Assembly (NCBI GenBank): GCA_902363835.1
Contig: CABJBM010000049.1
Coordinates: 1 to 20,579, forward strand
Reading direction: 5' to 3'
Length of the DNA: 20,579 nucleotides
Source: Lachnospiraceae bacterium
GTDB lineage: Bacteria > Bacillota > Clostridia > Lachnospirales > Lachnospiraceae
Shown: positions 1 through 6,981 of the stretch, one piece after another
How positions within the stretch are numbered: position 1 is the first letter of the stretch
How the letters are laid out: every line of letters starts with the position of its first letter
Translations under genes and position numbers: made by a program
The notes under the pieces: generated by a model
Database searches by the model: none
What the model saw: only the letters and a program-made list of their open reading frames with translations
What the model was told of the DNA's origin: nothing

Positions 1-63
1 TTTGATGGTCTTTTTGTAATGCAATTAAGGAAATGGTTTTCCTCTACTATTATTTTTCAATCT

Positions 64-1401
64 TTACTCCTGTAATAATTTATTTTTCTTTTTAAACCAG
101 AAATAATAGGGAACCTCGTAGATCAGCATACATATCCAGCCAATGAGGCAGGCAAAAGGAACGCCTTTCATTCCCATGGACGGAACCAGCAGATAAACGA
201 AGGCCACCCTTACGGAAATCTGGATTAAGGTGGAAATCAGGGTGATGGACATATTTCCCATTCCCCGGAAAAATCCCTGAATCCCATTGGTAAAAGCAGG
301 AAGCAGGTAAAAAAATGCCATAAAGCTTAAATATTCCGCTCCGATCCTGACCATGGACCCATCCCCTTGGGAGACAAATAATTTCATTACCGGCTCTTTT
401 ACCAGCAGGATGACAATGCATATGATCACCCAGTAACTGAATTCTATAAAAAGCCCGGTCCGAAATCCCCTTCGCACCCGCTCTCCATTACCGGCTCCGC
501 GGTTTTGTGCCACAAAGGTCATCATCCCGCTGGAAATGCTCTGCTCCGGAGTAAAGGCAAAATCATCCACCCGGTTCACCGCCTGAAACGCCGCTATGGT
601 ACTGACTCCCAGAGGATTAATAACTCCCTGTATCAAAAGCTTGCCAATGGGCTGACAGGACTGCTGCAGTGCCGTGACCGCCCCCTGCTTTACCGTAAGC
701 CTTAAAAGCTCCCGGTCCATGCGGAAATCCCTGGGTCCAAGCCTGAGAAGGGGAACCTTCCTATATATGTAAAAAATGCACAGGAATGCGGAAACCGCCT
801 CCGCAATAACCGTTGAAAAGGCAGCTCCAAAAACCCCCATATGGAGCCCTGCCACAAATATAAGATCCAGAAATGCATTTAAAACCGAAGCAACAGCCAG
901 AAACCGGACCGGAGTCTTTGAATCCCCCACACTCCGAAGGGCAGAAGCCACTCCATTGTAAAAAAAGGTAAAAGGCATTCCTATGAGTATCAGCCTCAAA
1001 TAAACGGTTGCATCCTCAGCGATCTCCTCCGGCACCCGCAGAAGCCTTATGATCCCTCCGGAACATAACAGCCCCAGGATTACAATAACCAGGGAAAAAT
1101 AACAGCCAAACAAAAGAGTGGTGGCCACCTCCTGTTTTAACTTCTCATGGTTTCCTGCCCCAAAGAATTCACTCATCAGCACTGAGGCCCCAATGCAGAT
1201 TCCCGTGATCCCAAGGATCACAATGTTCATGACAGGGCCTGCCGTACCCACCGCTGCCAGAGCTTCCTCCCCTGCAAACTGGCCTACTACAATGGAATCC
1301 ACCGCATTATAGGTAAGCTGAAATAAGTTTCCCAAAACCAAAGGGATGGAAAACCGTATCAGCTGGGAGGAAATCGTTCCTTTTGTCATATCTTTCATCA
1401 T
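64..1401 (-). CDS. MATE-family multidrug/metabolite exporter
   Basis: A 445-residue polytopic membrane protein of the MATE (multi antimicrobial extrusion) family, which exports cationic drugs or metabolites using a Na+ or H+ gradient. The N-terminus (MMKDMTKGTISSQLIRFSIP) followed by a stretch with LGNLFQLTYNAVDSIVVGQF is the typical first MATE helix. About twelve hydrophobic segments follow in two similar halves, and a lysine-rich tail (FKKKNK) ends the protein. Length is normal for the family (about 440-460). It lies 22 bases after the GreA-family gene and is probably the last gene of a three-gene unit. The ribosome site is weak (AAGAG about 10 bases before the first of two adjacent ATGs), so starts 1401 and 1398 cannot be told apart. 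Substrate cannot be inferred. Confidence 0.9.
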   Translation of the reverse strand: MMKDMTKGTISSQLIRFSIPLVLGNLFQLTYNAVDSIVVGQFAGEEALAAVGTAGPVMNIVILGITGICIGASVLMSEFFGAGNHEKLKQEVATTLLFGCYFSLVIVILGLLCSGGIIRLLRVPEEIAEDATVYLRLILIGMPFTFFYNGVASALRSVGDSKTPVRFLAVASVLNAFLDLIFVAGLHMGVFGAAFSTVIAEAVSAFLCIFYIYRKVPLLRLGPRDFRMDRELLRLTVKQGAVTALQQSCQPIGKLLIQGVINPLGVSTIAAFQAVNRVDDFAFTPEQSISSGMMTFVAQNRGAGNGERVRRGFRTGLFIEFSYWVIICIVILLVKEPVMKLFVSQGDGSMVRIGAEYLSFMAFFYLLPAFTNGIQGFFRGMGNMSITLISTLIQISVRVAFVYLLVPSMGMKGVPFACLIGWICMLIYEVPYYFWFKKKNKLLQE

Positions 1402-1423
1402 ATTATCCAGCTCTTTTGGCAGT

Positions 1424-1927
1424 TCAATAGCTTCTCAGCTTGTCACTGCCGTCATCCTTTGTATTTTCCAGACGTTTTACCACCACATAGTAGCCCGTCT
1501 TATCATCGACCCTTACATAGATCCGGTCTCCCACCTTATGTCCCATAATGGCGCTTCCCAATGGAGACTCTGAACTGATAAGACCCCTCATGGAATTCCC
1601 TCTGACAGTGGTCACAAGCTTGTAGGTCTCTTCTTCGTCATCATCCTCAAAGTATAAGTCCACCGTATTATAAAGGCCGATCTCATCCTCTTTGGATTCA
1701 TCGGATATGATCTGAGCCGTCTTTATCATCTTTTCCAGGTACCGGATCCTGCTTTCGTTCTGGTTCTTATCCTTTTTTGCCGCATGATATTCAAAGTTCT
1801 CACTTAAATCCCCATGAGCCCTTGCCTCTTTTACGGCTTCCAGCGCTTCCTTGCGGACAACCAGCTTCCGGTATTCGATTTCTTCCTGCATTTTCTTAAT
1901 ATCATTTTCTGTCAATTTATCAAACAC
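1424..1927 (-). CDS. GreA/GreB-family transcription elongation factor
   Basis: About 167 residues. The N-terminal half is a coiled coil carrying the family signature ARAHGDLSENFEYHAAK. The acidic D and E of DLSEN match the tip residues that GreA places in the RNA polymerase secondary channel to stimulate cleavage of backtracked RNA. The C-terminal half has the FKBP-like domain pattern (SPLGSAIMGHKVGD). I chose a GTG start at 1927 because GGGGAGAGG lies just upstream and this gives a GreA-like length. An in-frame ATG further upstream (2035) would add 36 unrelated residues and overlap the preceding gene. The C-terminus (KRLENTKDDGSDKLRSY) is longer and more polar than canonical GreA. It may therefore be a second GreA paralogue rather than the housekeeping copy, so I give no symbol. 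It sits between an unknown zinc-ribbon protein and a MATE exporter. Confidence 0.85.
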   Translation of the reverse strand: MFDKLTENDIKKMQEEIEYRKLVVRKEALEAVKEARAHGDLSENFEYHAAKKDKNQNESRIRYLEKMIKTAQIISDESKEDEIGLYNTVDLYFEDDDEEETYKLVTTVRGNSMRGLISSESPLGSAIMGHKVGDRIYVRVDDKTGYYVVVKRLENTKDDGSDKLRSY

Positions 1928-2015
1928 GTTACCTCTCCCCTTTTCTTCCTTCCGCTTTGATAAACCGTCTTCCATTATGGGAGGCGGCATGAAATACGGG
2001 CAAATCTCTTCCCTG

Positions 2016-2999
2016 TCATTCCTTTTTCCGGGCAATCACTTCAATGCGCCCGGAAGCAGTTCCCACGTGGCGGTACGACCTTATGGAAAGTCCGCATTGC
2101 TCTGCCAATGCATCAATTCCCCTGTCTGTTAAGCAGACCTCTGCCGCTTCCCCCTTCCACATGGAAGCTCCTTTTTTCTCCAGATTTTTAATGGATTTAT
2201 CCAGATCCGGCCCGTCAAACCAGAGAATCCCGTCATCGGTTAAGTACTCCGCCGCCCTGGTTAAGACCAGCTTCATATCCTGGGTGCGGGAGATGCGGTC
2301 AATGAGGACGATACCATATCTTCCCTTTCCGCAGTCTTTCTGGTTTCCGGCCTCTTCCAGAGACATTGCCTTGGGATCATATCCCGCCTTTCTGGCTTCC
2401 TTATATAATTGGCTTTTCTCTTCTCCAATAAAGAGCATGGTTCCTTCTGCCACAAATTTACCGATATCAGCTAAAAGCCGTTCACATCTTGCCTTTGTAC
2501 GGCAGGAGCTCTTCTTTCCATTGGAAAGCCCCCGTTCTTCCTTTGCAAGATAATAATTTCCGCAATCCATGCACTTCATAAAGACCCGGACCGGCTCCAG
2601 TACATATTGCCCCGCCTCTCCGCCTTCCATATAGAACACTGCACCATAATGGGGAACGCCTTTCCCTGCGCAGACAGGACACCGTTCTATTTCCGACGTC
2701 ATCAGGTTCCGAAGCTCTTTTAAAGCTGAAAAATACCAGCGGTACAGCCTGTTTTTAAATTCCTGGTCAAAAACAAACAGCCAGTTTCTTATGACTTCCG
2801 CCATCCATCTGGTCTCATGGATCACGGATTTATCCGCCTTAAATCCCCTTAAATTCTCCTCCAGAGTGAGAAGCCCTGTAACAGCATCCTCTTTCAGCCG
2901 TTCATTTTTTTCATATGCCATAAGGTGTTCGATTCCTTCCACAACACTGCTGCATAAATTGACCATTACCACCAGCTGATTCATTCTGCCCGTTGCCAT
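2016..2999 (-). CDS. Unknown protein: zinc ribbon plus methyltransferase-like C-terminal domain
   Basis: I do not recognise this 327-residue protein as a named family. Three parts can be seen. Residues 1-105 are helical and charged. A four-cysteine zinc ribbon follows (CPVC near 107-110 and CMDC near 143-146, separated by a beta-rich stretch). The C-terminal region (about 186-327) has Rossmann-like alternation: a GTMLFIGEE strand-turn, then YGIVLIDRIS, LTDDGILWFDG and a final SGRIEVIARKK strand. That is the topology of a class I SAM-dependent methyltransferase, but the glycine-rich SAM loop is weak (FIGEEKS), so activity is uncertain. Start: GAAAGG lies 8 bases before the ATG at 2999; an ATG two codons upstream is too close to it. 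It is the first gene of a unit with the GreA-family and MATE genes (gap to the GTG start 88 bases). A substrate cannot be named. Confidence 0.7.
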   Translation of the reverse strand: MATGRMNQLVVMVNLCSSVVEGIEHLMAYEKNERLKEDAVTGLLTLEENLRGFKADKSVIHETRWMAEVIRNWLFVFDQEFKNRLYRWYFSALKELRNLMTSEIERCPVCAGKGVPHYGAVFYMEGGEAGQYVLEPVRVFMKCMDCGNYYLAKEERGLSNGKKSSCRTKARCERLLADIGKFVAEGTMLFIGEEKSQLYKEARKAGYDPKAMSLEEAGNQKDCGKGRYGIVLIDRISRTQDMKLVLTRAAEYLTDDGILWFDGPDLDKSIKNLEKKGASMWKGEAAEVCLTDRGIDALAEQCGLSIRSYRHVGTASGRIEVIARKKE

Positions 3000-3047
3000 A
3001 ACCATTTCCTTTCTTCCAGTCCCTGTCTTGTCTATGCATTCACTTTT

Positions 3048-3077
3048 ATTTTAGCATTTTTAAGGGTGGAAAAGCAA
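3048..3077 (-). promoter_or_regulatory. Sigma-A-type promoter for the 3.0-0.06 kb gene unit
   Basis: On the minus strand there is TTGCTT, an 18-base spacer and TAAAAT, placed about 50 bases before the start at 2999. Seen directly; use as a promoter is inferred. Confidence 0.55.
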
Positions 3078-3110
3078 GATGCAATCATCCCTTATCCTCA
3101 TTTCCGGCGG

Positions 3111-3170
3111 AAAAATGAAAATCAGTACATGGGAAGCGTTGATTTTCAATCCCGTGTACTGATTTCATTT
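3111..3170 (-). terminator. Intrinsic terminator after the hydrogenase-like gene
   Basis: Inverted arms at 3113-3133 and 3151-3170 (ATCAGTACA with TGTACTGAT at the core, about 19 pairs with one bulge) are followed on the minus strand by a T-rich run (ATTTTTCC). It begins about 30 bases after the stop of the gene at 3202-4446 and separates that gene from the next unit. Confidence 0.8.
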
Positions 3171-3201
3171 AAATGGTTATAGCTTATGAAAGCAATCTGC
3201 C

Positions 3202-4446
3202 TTAAGTAATATTTCTGCTGAATAAGTCCGTTTCCTCCAGCAGGCTTTCAATGCTGTCTAAATTCAGACGGTGCAGCAGTTCAATCACATACGGATTTTC
3301 AGCAGGATGACCATAGGTCGCCTTTTCTCCATAATCATTGACCAGCTCTGTTCCCTGCTCCACTCCTAAAATGGATCTTGGCCCTCCTACACAGCCGCCT
3401 ACGCAGCCCATGCCTTCGTAAAAGTTTGCCTCAATGTTTCCATCCATAATATCCTGGATCATCTTCCTGCACGCAGGCACTCCATCAGCCTGTTTTGTGC
3501 GGATTTCGGTACTTTTATTGGGGTTAATGGCTCTTACGGTACTTTCCACCGCTTCGCTGACCCCGCCCTTTCTGGCATAGATCCTGCCGGCCCTTGAAGA
3601 ATGGTCCTTTTCACTTTCTTCCATAACAGCCGGATCAATTCCCAGGGCATCAAATATATTTTTTATCTCCTGGAAGGTGAGCACAAAATCAACCGCACCT
3701 GCCAGATCTTTTTCCCGGGCTTCCGCCTTTTTTGCAAGACATGGACCGATGAACACGGTCAAAGCATCGGGATGCAGGGCCTTTACCACTCTTGCACAGG
3801 CAACCATAGGAGAAACAGAACCAGGCACGTGAGGGATCAGCTGGTGATATACTTTACGGATCATGCCGATCCACATGGGACAGCAGCAGCTTGTCAGCTG
3901 ATAATCATTGGCATCGTTGATATTTTTATCGAATTCAAGGGCTTCTTTTAATGTAAGGATGTCTGCAAACAGGGCAACCTCCAGCATTCCGTCAAACCCT
4001 ACCGCCTTTAATGCGGACCTTAGCTTTCCCGGGGTAACATCCTTTGAAAACTGGCCTAAAAATGCGGGAGCTATCATTGCATACACCAGTCCCTTGGAGC
4101 TTCTGACCGCTTTTAAGGCAGGAATAATGTCTGTACTGGCTGTCAGCTTTTCCGGTGCGCAGCCTTCAATGCATTGTTCACAGCCAAGGCACAGCTCCGG
4201 ATCAACAGCAATTCCATTCTTTTTGATTTTCAATGCTCCGAAAGGACAGCGCTTTAAGCATTCCTCCCGATCCTCTTTGGAACAGGTACAGGCTCCGGTG
4301 CGGATCACAACCGGATGCTTCTTTGGATTTAACAAGCAGTCCAGATGATGAGGATCATATGAGATTTCCAGGCCCTTCTCCGGATCCGAATCGTTATTTA
4401 ATACAGATTTCACCATACTTTCATACAACTGCTTAAATGTCTGCAT
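3202..4446 (-). CDS. Stand-alone [FeFe]-hydrogenase-family protein, probably group B type
   Basis: A 414-residue ferredoxin-hydrogenase fusion. The N-terminus has two [4Fe-4S] cysteine sets: C53, C55, C63, C67 (unusual CxC-x7-C-x3-CP spacing) and C86, C89, C92, C96 (CLGCEQCIEGC). The H-cluster domain follows with all three signatures: L1 TSCCCPMW (185-192), L2 GPCLAKKAE (234-242) and L3 EGMGCVGGCVGG (344-355). The four cysteines that hold the H-cluster (C188 or neighbour, C236, C348, C352) and the lysine and glutamate of L2 are present. The extra cysteine in L1 and GPC instead of MPC in L2 fit the less-studied group B enzymes better than group A, from memory. Such proteins oxidise or evolve H2 with ferredoxin, or act as redox sensors. 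No NuoE/NuoF-like partner or maturase is adjacent. A GGGAGG ribosome site precedes the ATG. Confidence 0.85.
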   Translation of the reverse strand: MQTFKQLYESMVKSVLNNDSDPEKGLEISYDPHHLDCLLNPKKHPVVIRTGACTCSKEDREECLKRCPFGALKIKKNGIAVDPELCLGCEQCIEGCAPEKLTASTDIIPALKAVRSSKGLVYAMIAPAFLGQFSKDVTPGKLRSALKAVGFDGMLEVALFADILTLKEALEFDKNINDANDYQLTSCCCPMWIGMIRKVYHQLIPHVPGSVSPMVACARVVKALHPDALTVFIGPCLAKKAEAREKDLAGAVDFVLTFQEIKNIFDALGIDPAVMEESEKDHSSRAGRIYARKGGVSEAVESTVRAINPNKSTEIRTKQADGVPACRKMIQDIMDGNIEANFYEGMGCVGGCVGGPRSILGVEQGTELVNDYGEKATYGHPAENPYVIELLHRLNLDSIESLLEETDLFSRNIT

Positions 4447-4634
4447 AAGATACCTCCCGCATGTATATTTTATTTTTATTTTGTAGTGCTGTGGTTTTTA
4501 TTCGCCCAGGTAGCTGTATTATAGTTATTATTATAATACCTTTTTTCCATCCTTACCATACCATTCATGGAATAGATGATAATTTTTACATAATAATGGA
4601 TAAGAGGAAGGGAGGATCGACCCTGATTCCTTTT

Positions 4635-5213
4635 CTATTTTCCCTTAAATTCCTTTTCAATATACAGATGTTCTATTTTATCCGTACACGTTTCCTTTTC
4701 AAAATCAAGCTCTATGATATATGGCATCCAATCCAGAATGCGCAGGAACGAATCACAGTTATACCCTTCATCGTAGTAATTTAATATACTGCTGAGAGCC
4801 GTTCCATGGGTCCCGATTACCAGATTCTTTCCGGCATTCTTTTGAAGAATTTCTTTTAATGCCTTCATATTCCTTTCCTGGACCATTGCAATGGATTCTC
4901 CGCCCTCCTCATGAAAATCATGGTCTTCCCACCGCTTTTTGAACATTCCGTGGTGATTCCCATTCTCTCCGCTTTCCCGTTCACGGAGGCGCTCATCCGT
5001 AATGATTTCCATTCCATAATACGCTGCTGCTTCCCCTATGGTATCCATGCTCCGCTTGTATGGGCTGCAGTAGAACGAGCCGATGTTTTTATCCTTTAAA
5101 AATTCCAGCACCTTTCCGGAATCCGTTCTGCCTTCCGCTGTCAAAGGTCTGGTTCTGTCATCAGCCCAGCCATGATCCGGCTGTGCATGGCGTACAAAAT
5201 ATACTCTTGTCAT
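4635..5213 (-). CDS. Histidine phosphatase (phosphoglycerate-mutase-like) family protein
   Basis: 192 residues of the histidine phosphatase superfamily. The N-terminal catalytic motif is VYFVRHAQ (RHA in place of the common RHG), with SPYKRSMDT supplying the second arginine and GTHGTALSS near the C-terminus supplying the second histidine. The acid (E) lies in the RERESGE region. These residues form and hydrolyse a phosphohistidine. Substrate is not predictable; many clostridial members are called phosphoglycerate-mutase-like without proof. Start ATG at 5213 follows AGAGAGG by 9 bases. A TATAAT hexamer at 5243-5248 (minus) without a clear -35 may be its promoter. It lies between aspS (102 bases upstream) and the hydrogenase-like gene (188 bases downstream), with no clear functional link to either. 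Confidence 0.85.
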   Translation of the reverse strand: MTRVYFVRHAQPDHGWADDRTRPLTAEGRTDSGKVLEFLKDKNIGSFYCSPYKRSMDTIGEAAAYYGMEIITDERLRERESGENGNHHGMFKKRWEDHDFHEEGGESIAMVQERNMKALKEILQKNAGKNLVIGTHGTALSSILNYYDEGYNCDSFLRILDWMPYIIELDFEKETCTDKIEHLYIEKEFKGK

Positions 5214-5315
5214 GCTGCTTATCCTCTCTCCATTTGTTAATTATTATACAATCTTTAAATTATCATTTACGGCAGGAAGCCTATTCCTTTACAATTCTCT
5301 TACTTCTTCATGATT

Positions 5316-6641
5316 TTATGGCGTCAGCCTGTTAATATCTCTGGGAAACAGGGTGGAAAATCTTACATTTTCCTGTTCCAGCAGCCTGCTTGTAAAACGT
5401 TCCAGGCCCAATCCCAGCCCTCCATGAGGCGGCATCCCGTATTTATGCATCATGAGATAAGTTTCAAACAGCTCTACATTCATTCCCCTGGATTTCATCT
5501 TTTCAATCTGTTCTTTATACTTATGGATCCGTTGGCCGCCTGTGGTTATTTCCAGCCCCCGGAACAGAAGGTCAAAGCTTAAAGTTTCCTCTTTGTTCTC
5601 TTCGCTGTCCATGGCATAAAAAGGCCTTTTTTTGCTTGGGTAATGGGTCACAAACACAAACTCACTTCCTGTTTTCTCCTTTATCAGCTCATAAAGCAGC
5701 CTTTCCTCTTCCGGCTCAAAATCATCAAAATCTTTTATGGGTCTGTTATATTCCTTTGAAATCAGTTCTTTTGCCTCTTTGAATTTAATTGCCGGGATCT
5801 CTTTGATTACCGGAATATCCGCCTTTAACAGCCTTATTTCATTAATATATTGTTCTTTCAAATATTCCATTACATGCCTGAGCATCATGGTTTCCATCTG
5901 CATAATATCTTCAAAGCTGGAAATGTAGCCCATTTCAAGATCCACGCTGATATATTCATTCAAATGTCTGGAAGTATCATGTTTTTCTGCCCGAAACACC
6001 GGAGCGATCTCAAACACCCTTTCATAAACGCCTACCATCATCTGCTTATAAAACTGGGGGCTTTGTGCCAAATATGCTTCCCTGCCAAAATAATCCAGAC
6101 AAAAGATATTTGCGCCCCCTTCGGCGCCTGCATAAACGATCTTGGGAGTATGGATCTCCGTAAACTTTTCCTGCCTTAAAAACTTACGCATTCCATCGGT
6201 GATTCCCTCCTGTAATTTAAAAATAGCCCGTTCTTTTTCGTTTCGCAGGGTGATTGGCCTGAAATTAAGCAGGGTTTCCATAGAAGTATCTACACATTTA
6301 TTATTTATTACAACCGGACTCGGCTCTTCCGGTTTTGATAATATCTCTATCTCAATCATCTGAAGGTCATAACCTGTTCTGGATCTTTCTTCCCCTTTGA
6401 CACAGGCAGTTACTATTACACTGCTCTCTTCCTTTATTTCATCAAGAGAAAACCTGGAAATTTCCTTTGTATAAATGCACTGGACGACTGTCCTTTTCGT
6501 TCTTAACAGCACAAAGGCGAAATCACTCATTCTCCTGATTTTATAGATACTGCCGTGTATCCGCACAGTTTCATTGATATGGTTTCCCAACTCCTCTGAT
6601 TCAATGGTTACTTTTTCTATGACTCCAACGATATTTTTCAT
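5316..6641 (-). CDS. aspS: Aspartyl-tRNA synthetase, archaeal/eukaryal (short) type; possibly non-discriminating
   Basis: 441 residues. It joins aspartate to tRNA(Asp), and in non-discriminating forms also to tRNA(Asn). The N-terminal OB-fold anticodon domain covers about 10-105. The class II catalytic core follows, with YLAQSPQFYKQMM, motif 2 FRAEKHDTSRHLNE (about 216-229) and motif 3 GLGLGLERF near the end. The terminal FPRDINRLTP is typical of the archaeal/eukaryal AspRS. The GAD insertion domain of the roughly 590-residue bacterial AspRS is absent. Start: AGGAGG lies just before the ATG at 6641; an in-frame ATG 13 codons earlier has no ribosome site and would place the AGGAGG inside the gene. 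Its leader holds a short ORF ending Asp-Asp-Asp, competing hairpins and a terminator (6756-6923), so it is probably controlled by attenuation. A second bacterial-type AspRS elsewhere in the genome is possible. Discrimination cannot be judged by eye. Confidence 0.92.
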   Translation of the reverse strand: MKNIVGVIEKVTIESEELGNHINETVRIHGSIYKIRRMSDFAFVLLRTKRTVVQCIYTKEISRFSLDEIKEESSVIVTACVKGEERSRTGYDLQMIEIEILSKPEEPSPVVINNKCVDTSMETLLNFRPITLRNEKERAIFKLQEGITDGMRKFLRQEKFTEIHTPKIVYAGAEGGANIFCLDYFGREAYLAQSPQFYKQMMVGVYERVFEIAPVFRAEKHDTSRHLNEYISVDLEMGYISSFEDIMQMETMMLRHVMEYLKEQYINEIRLLKADIPVIKEIPAIKFKEAKELISKEYNRPIKDFDDFEPEEERLLYELIKEKTGSEFVFVTHYPSKKRPFYAMDSEENKEETLSFDLLFRGLEITTGGQRIHKYKEQIEKMKSRGMNVELFETYLMMHKYGMPPHGGLGLGLERFTSRLLEQENVRFSTLFPRDINRLTP

Positions 6642-6723
6642 TGTATCTTCCTCCTGGATTATGATAATTTTGATTTTCATTGGTATCTAATATATCCATG
6701 AGGACATCATCAATATGTCCCAT
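6601..6723 (-). CDS. Candidate Asp/Asn-rich short ORF overlapping the aspS start
   Basis: A 40-codon frame starts ATG at 6723 (MGHIDDVLMDILDTNENQNY...) and stops at TGA 6601-6603, out of frame with aspS and overlapping its first 41 bases. The first 22 residues contain four Asp and four Asn codons. AAAGG lies 10 bases before the ATG, a weak ribosome site. It lies downstream of the attenuator terminator, so it would be translated only on read-through transcripts and could couple to or modulate aspS translation. It may equally be a chance frame: 40 codons is short and no homologue is known to me. Confidence 0.3.
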   Translation of the reverse strand: MGHIDDVLMDILDTNENQNYHNPGGRYNEKYRWSHRKSNH

Positions 6724-6755
6724 ATGATCACAACCTTTCCCTTTCCCGCATGGGT

Positions 6756-6801
6756 AAAAAAATAGAACCACACGAGTAAATTAAATTTACCAATGTGGTC
6801 C
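6756..6801 (-). terminator. Intrinsic terminator in the aspS leader (attenuator terminator)
   Basis: The arms 6794-6801 (GGACCACA) and 6765-6772 (TGTGGTTC) pair over 8 bases. Above them, after a small internal loop, a 6-pair GTAAAT/ATTTAC stem is capped by TTA. The hairpin is followed by TATTTTTTT (6764-6756). It lies about 115 bases before the aspS start and after the short leader ORF, with no gene end nearby to explain it. Confidence 0.88.
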
Positions 6802-6874
6802 CTAAAATATTTTATCCACATAGGCGCAACGCTTTAAGCACTTGCACCTGCGGTTAGTCACAGATACAAGCGCT
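6790..6874 (-). promoter_or_regulatory. Competing leader hairpins of the aspS attenuator
   Basis: Three alternative pairings can be drawn between the leader ORF and the terminator. P1: 6861-6874 with 6837-6850, 14 pairs (AGCGCTTGTATCTG with CAGGTGCAAGTGCT, including GU pairs). P2: 6842-6849 with 6822-6829, 8 pairs (AGGTGCAA with TTGCGCCT). AT: 6816-6824 with 6790-6798, 8 of 9 pairs (CCTATGTGG with CCACATTGG). P1 and P2 share one arm, P2 and AT overlap by three bases, and AT uses the 5' arm of the terminator. P1 begins one base after the leader stop codon, so a ribosome on that stop would cover its 5' arm. No T-box consensus (AGGGTGGNACCGCG) is present. Confidence 0.75.
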
Positions 6875-6875
6875 A

Positions 6876-6923
6876 TCAATCGTCGTCCCAATTCAGCTTT
6901 TTAAGTTGTTGATGCTGATTCAT
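6876..6923 (-). CDS. AspRS leader peptide (MNQHQQLKKLNWDDD)
   Basis: Fifteen codons, ATG at 6923 to TGA at 6878-6876 with a second in-frame TAG directly after. A strong ribosome site (GGAGG, 8 bases before the ATG) shows it is likely translated. The last three codons are GAC GAC GAT, three consecutive aspartates, preceded by AAT TGG. Ribosome-mediated attenuators use a run of codons for the amino acid sensed, and the gene downstream charges tRNA with aspartate (and perhaps asparagine). A leader peptide role is inferred from this match and from the hairpins and terminator that follow. The peptide has no other visible function. Confidence 0.8.
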   Translation of the reverse strand: MNQHQQLKKLNWDDD

Positions 6924-6952
6924 AATAGCTGCCTCCATTTATAATTTGATTC

Positions 6953-6981
6953 AGGTTATCATAAAGAACTTATTTTGTCAA
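6953..6981 (-). promoter_or_regulatory. Promoter of the aspS leader transcript
   Basis: TTGACA (6981-6976), a 17-base spacer ending in TGA, then TAACCT (6958-6953): a perfect -35 with an extended but poor -10. The -35 overlaps the stop codon of the preceding gene. It would start RNA near 6946, about 23 bases before the leader ATG. Confidence 0.6.

Noticed and set aside
6756..6923. T-box riboswitch for aspS
   Set aside because: No AGGGTGGNACCGCG-like antiterminator bulge, no Stem I AGTA/GNTG motifs, and a leader of only about 190 bases between promoter and terminator. The translated-ORF layout explains the data better.
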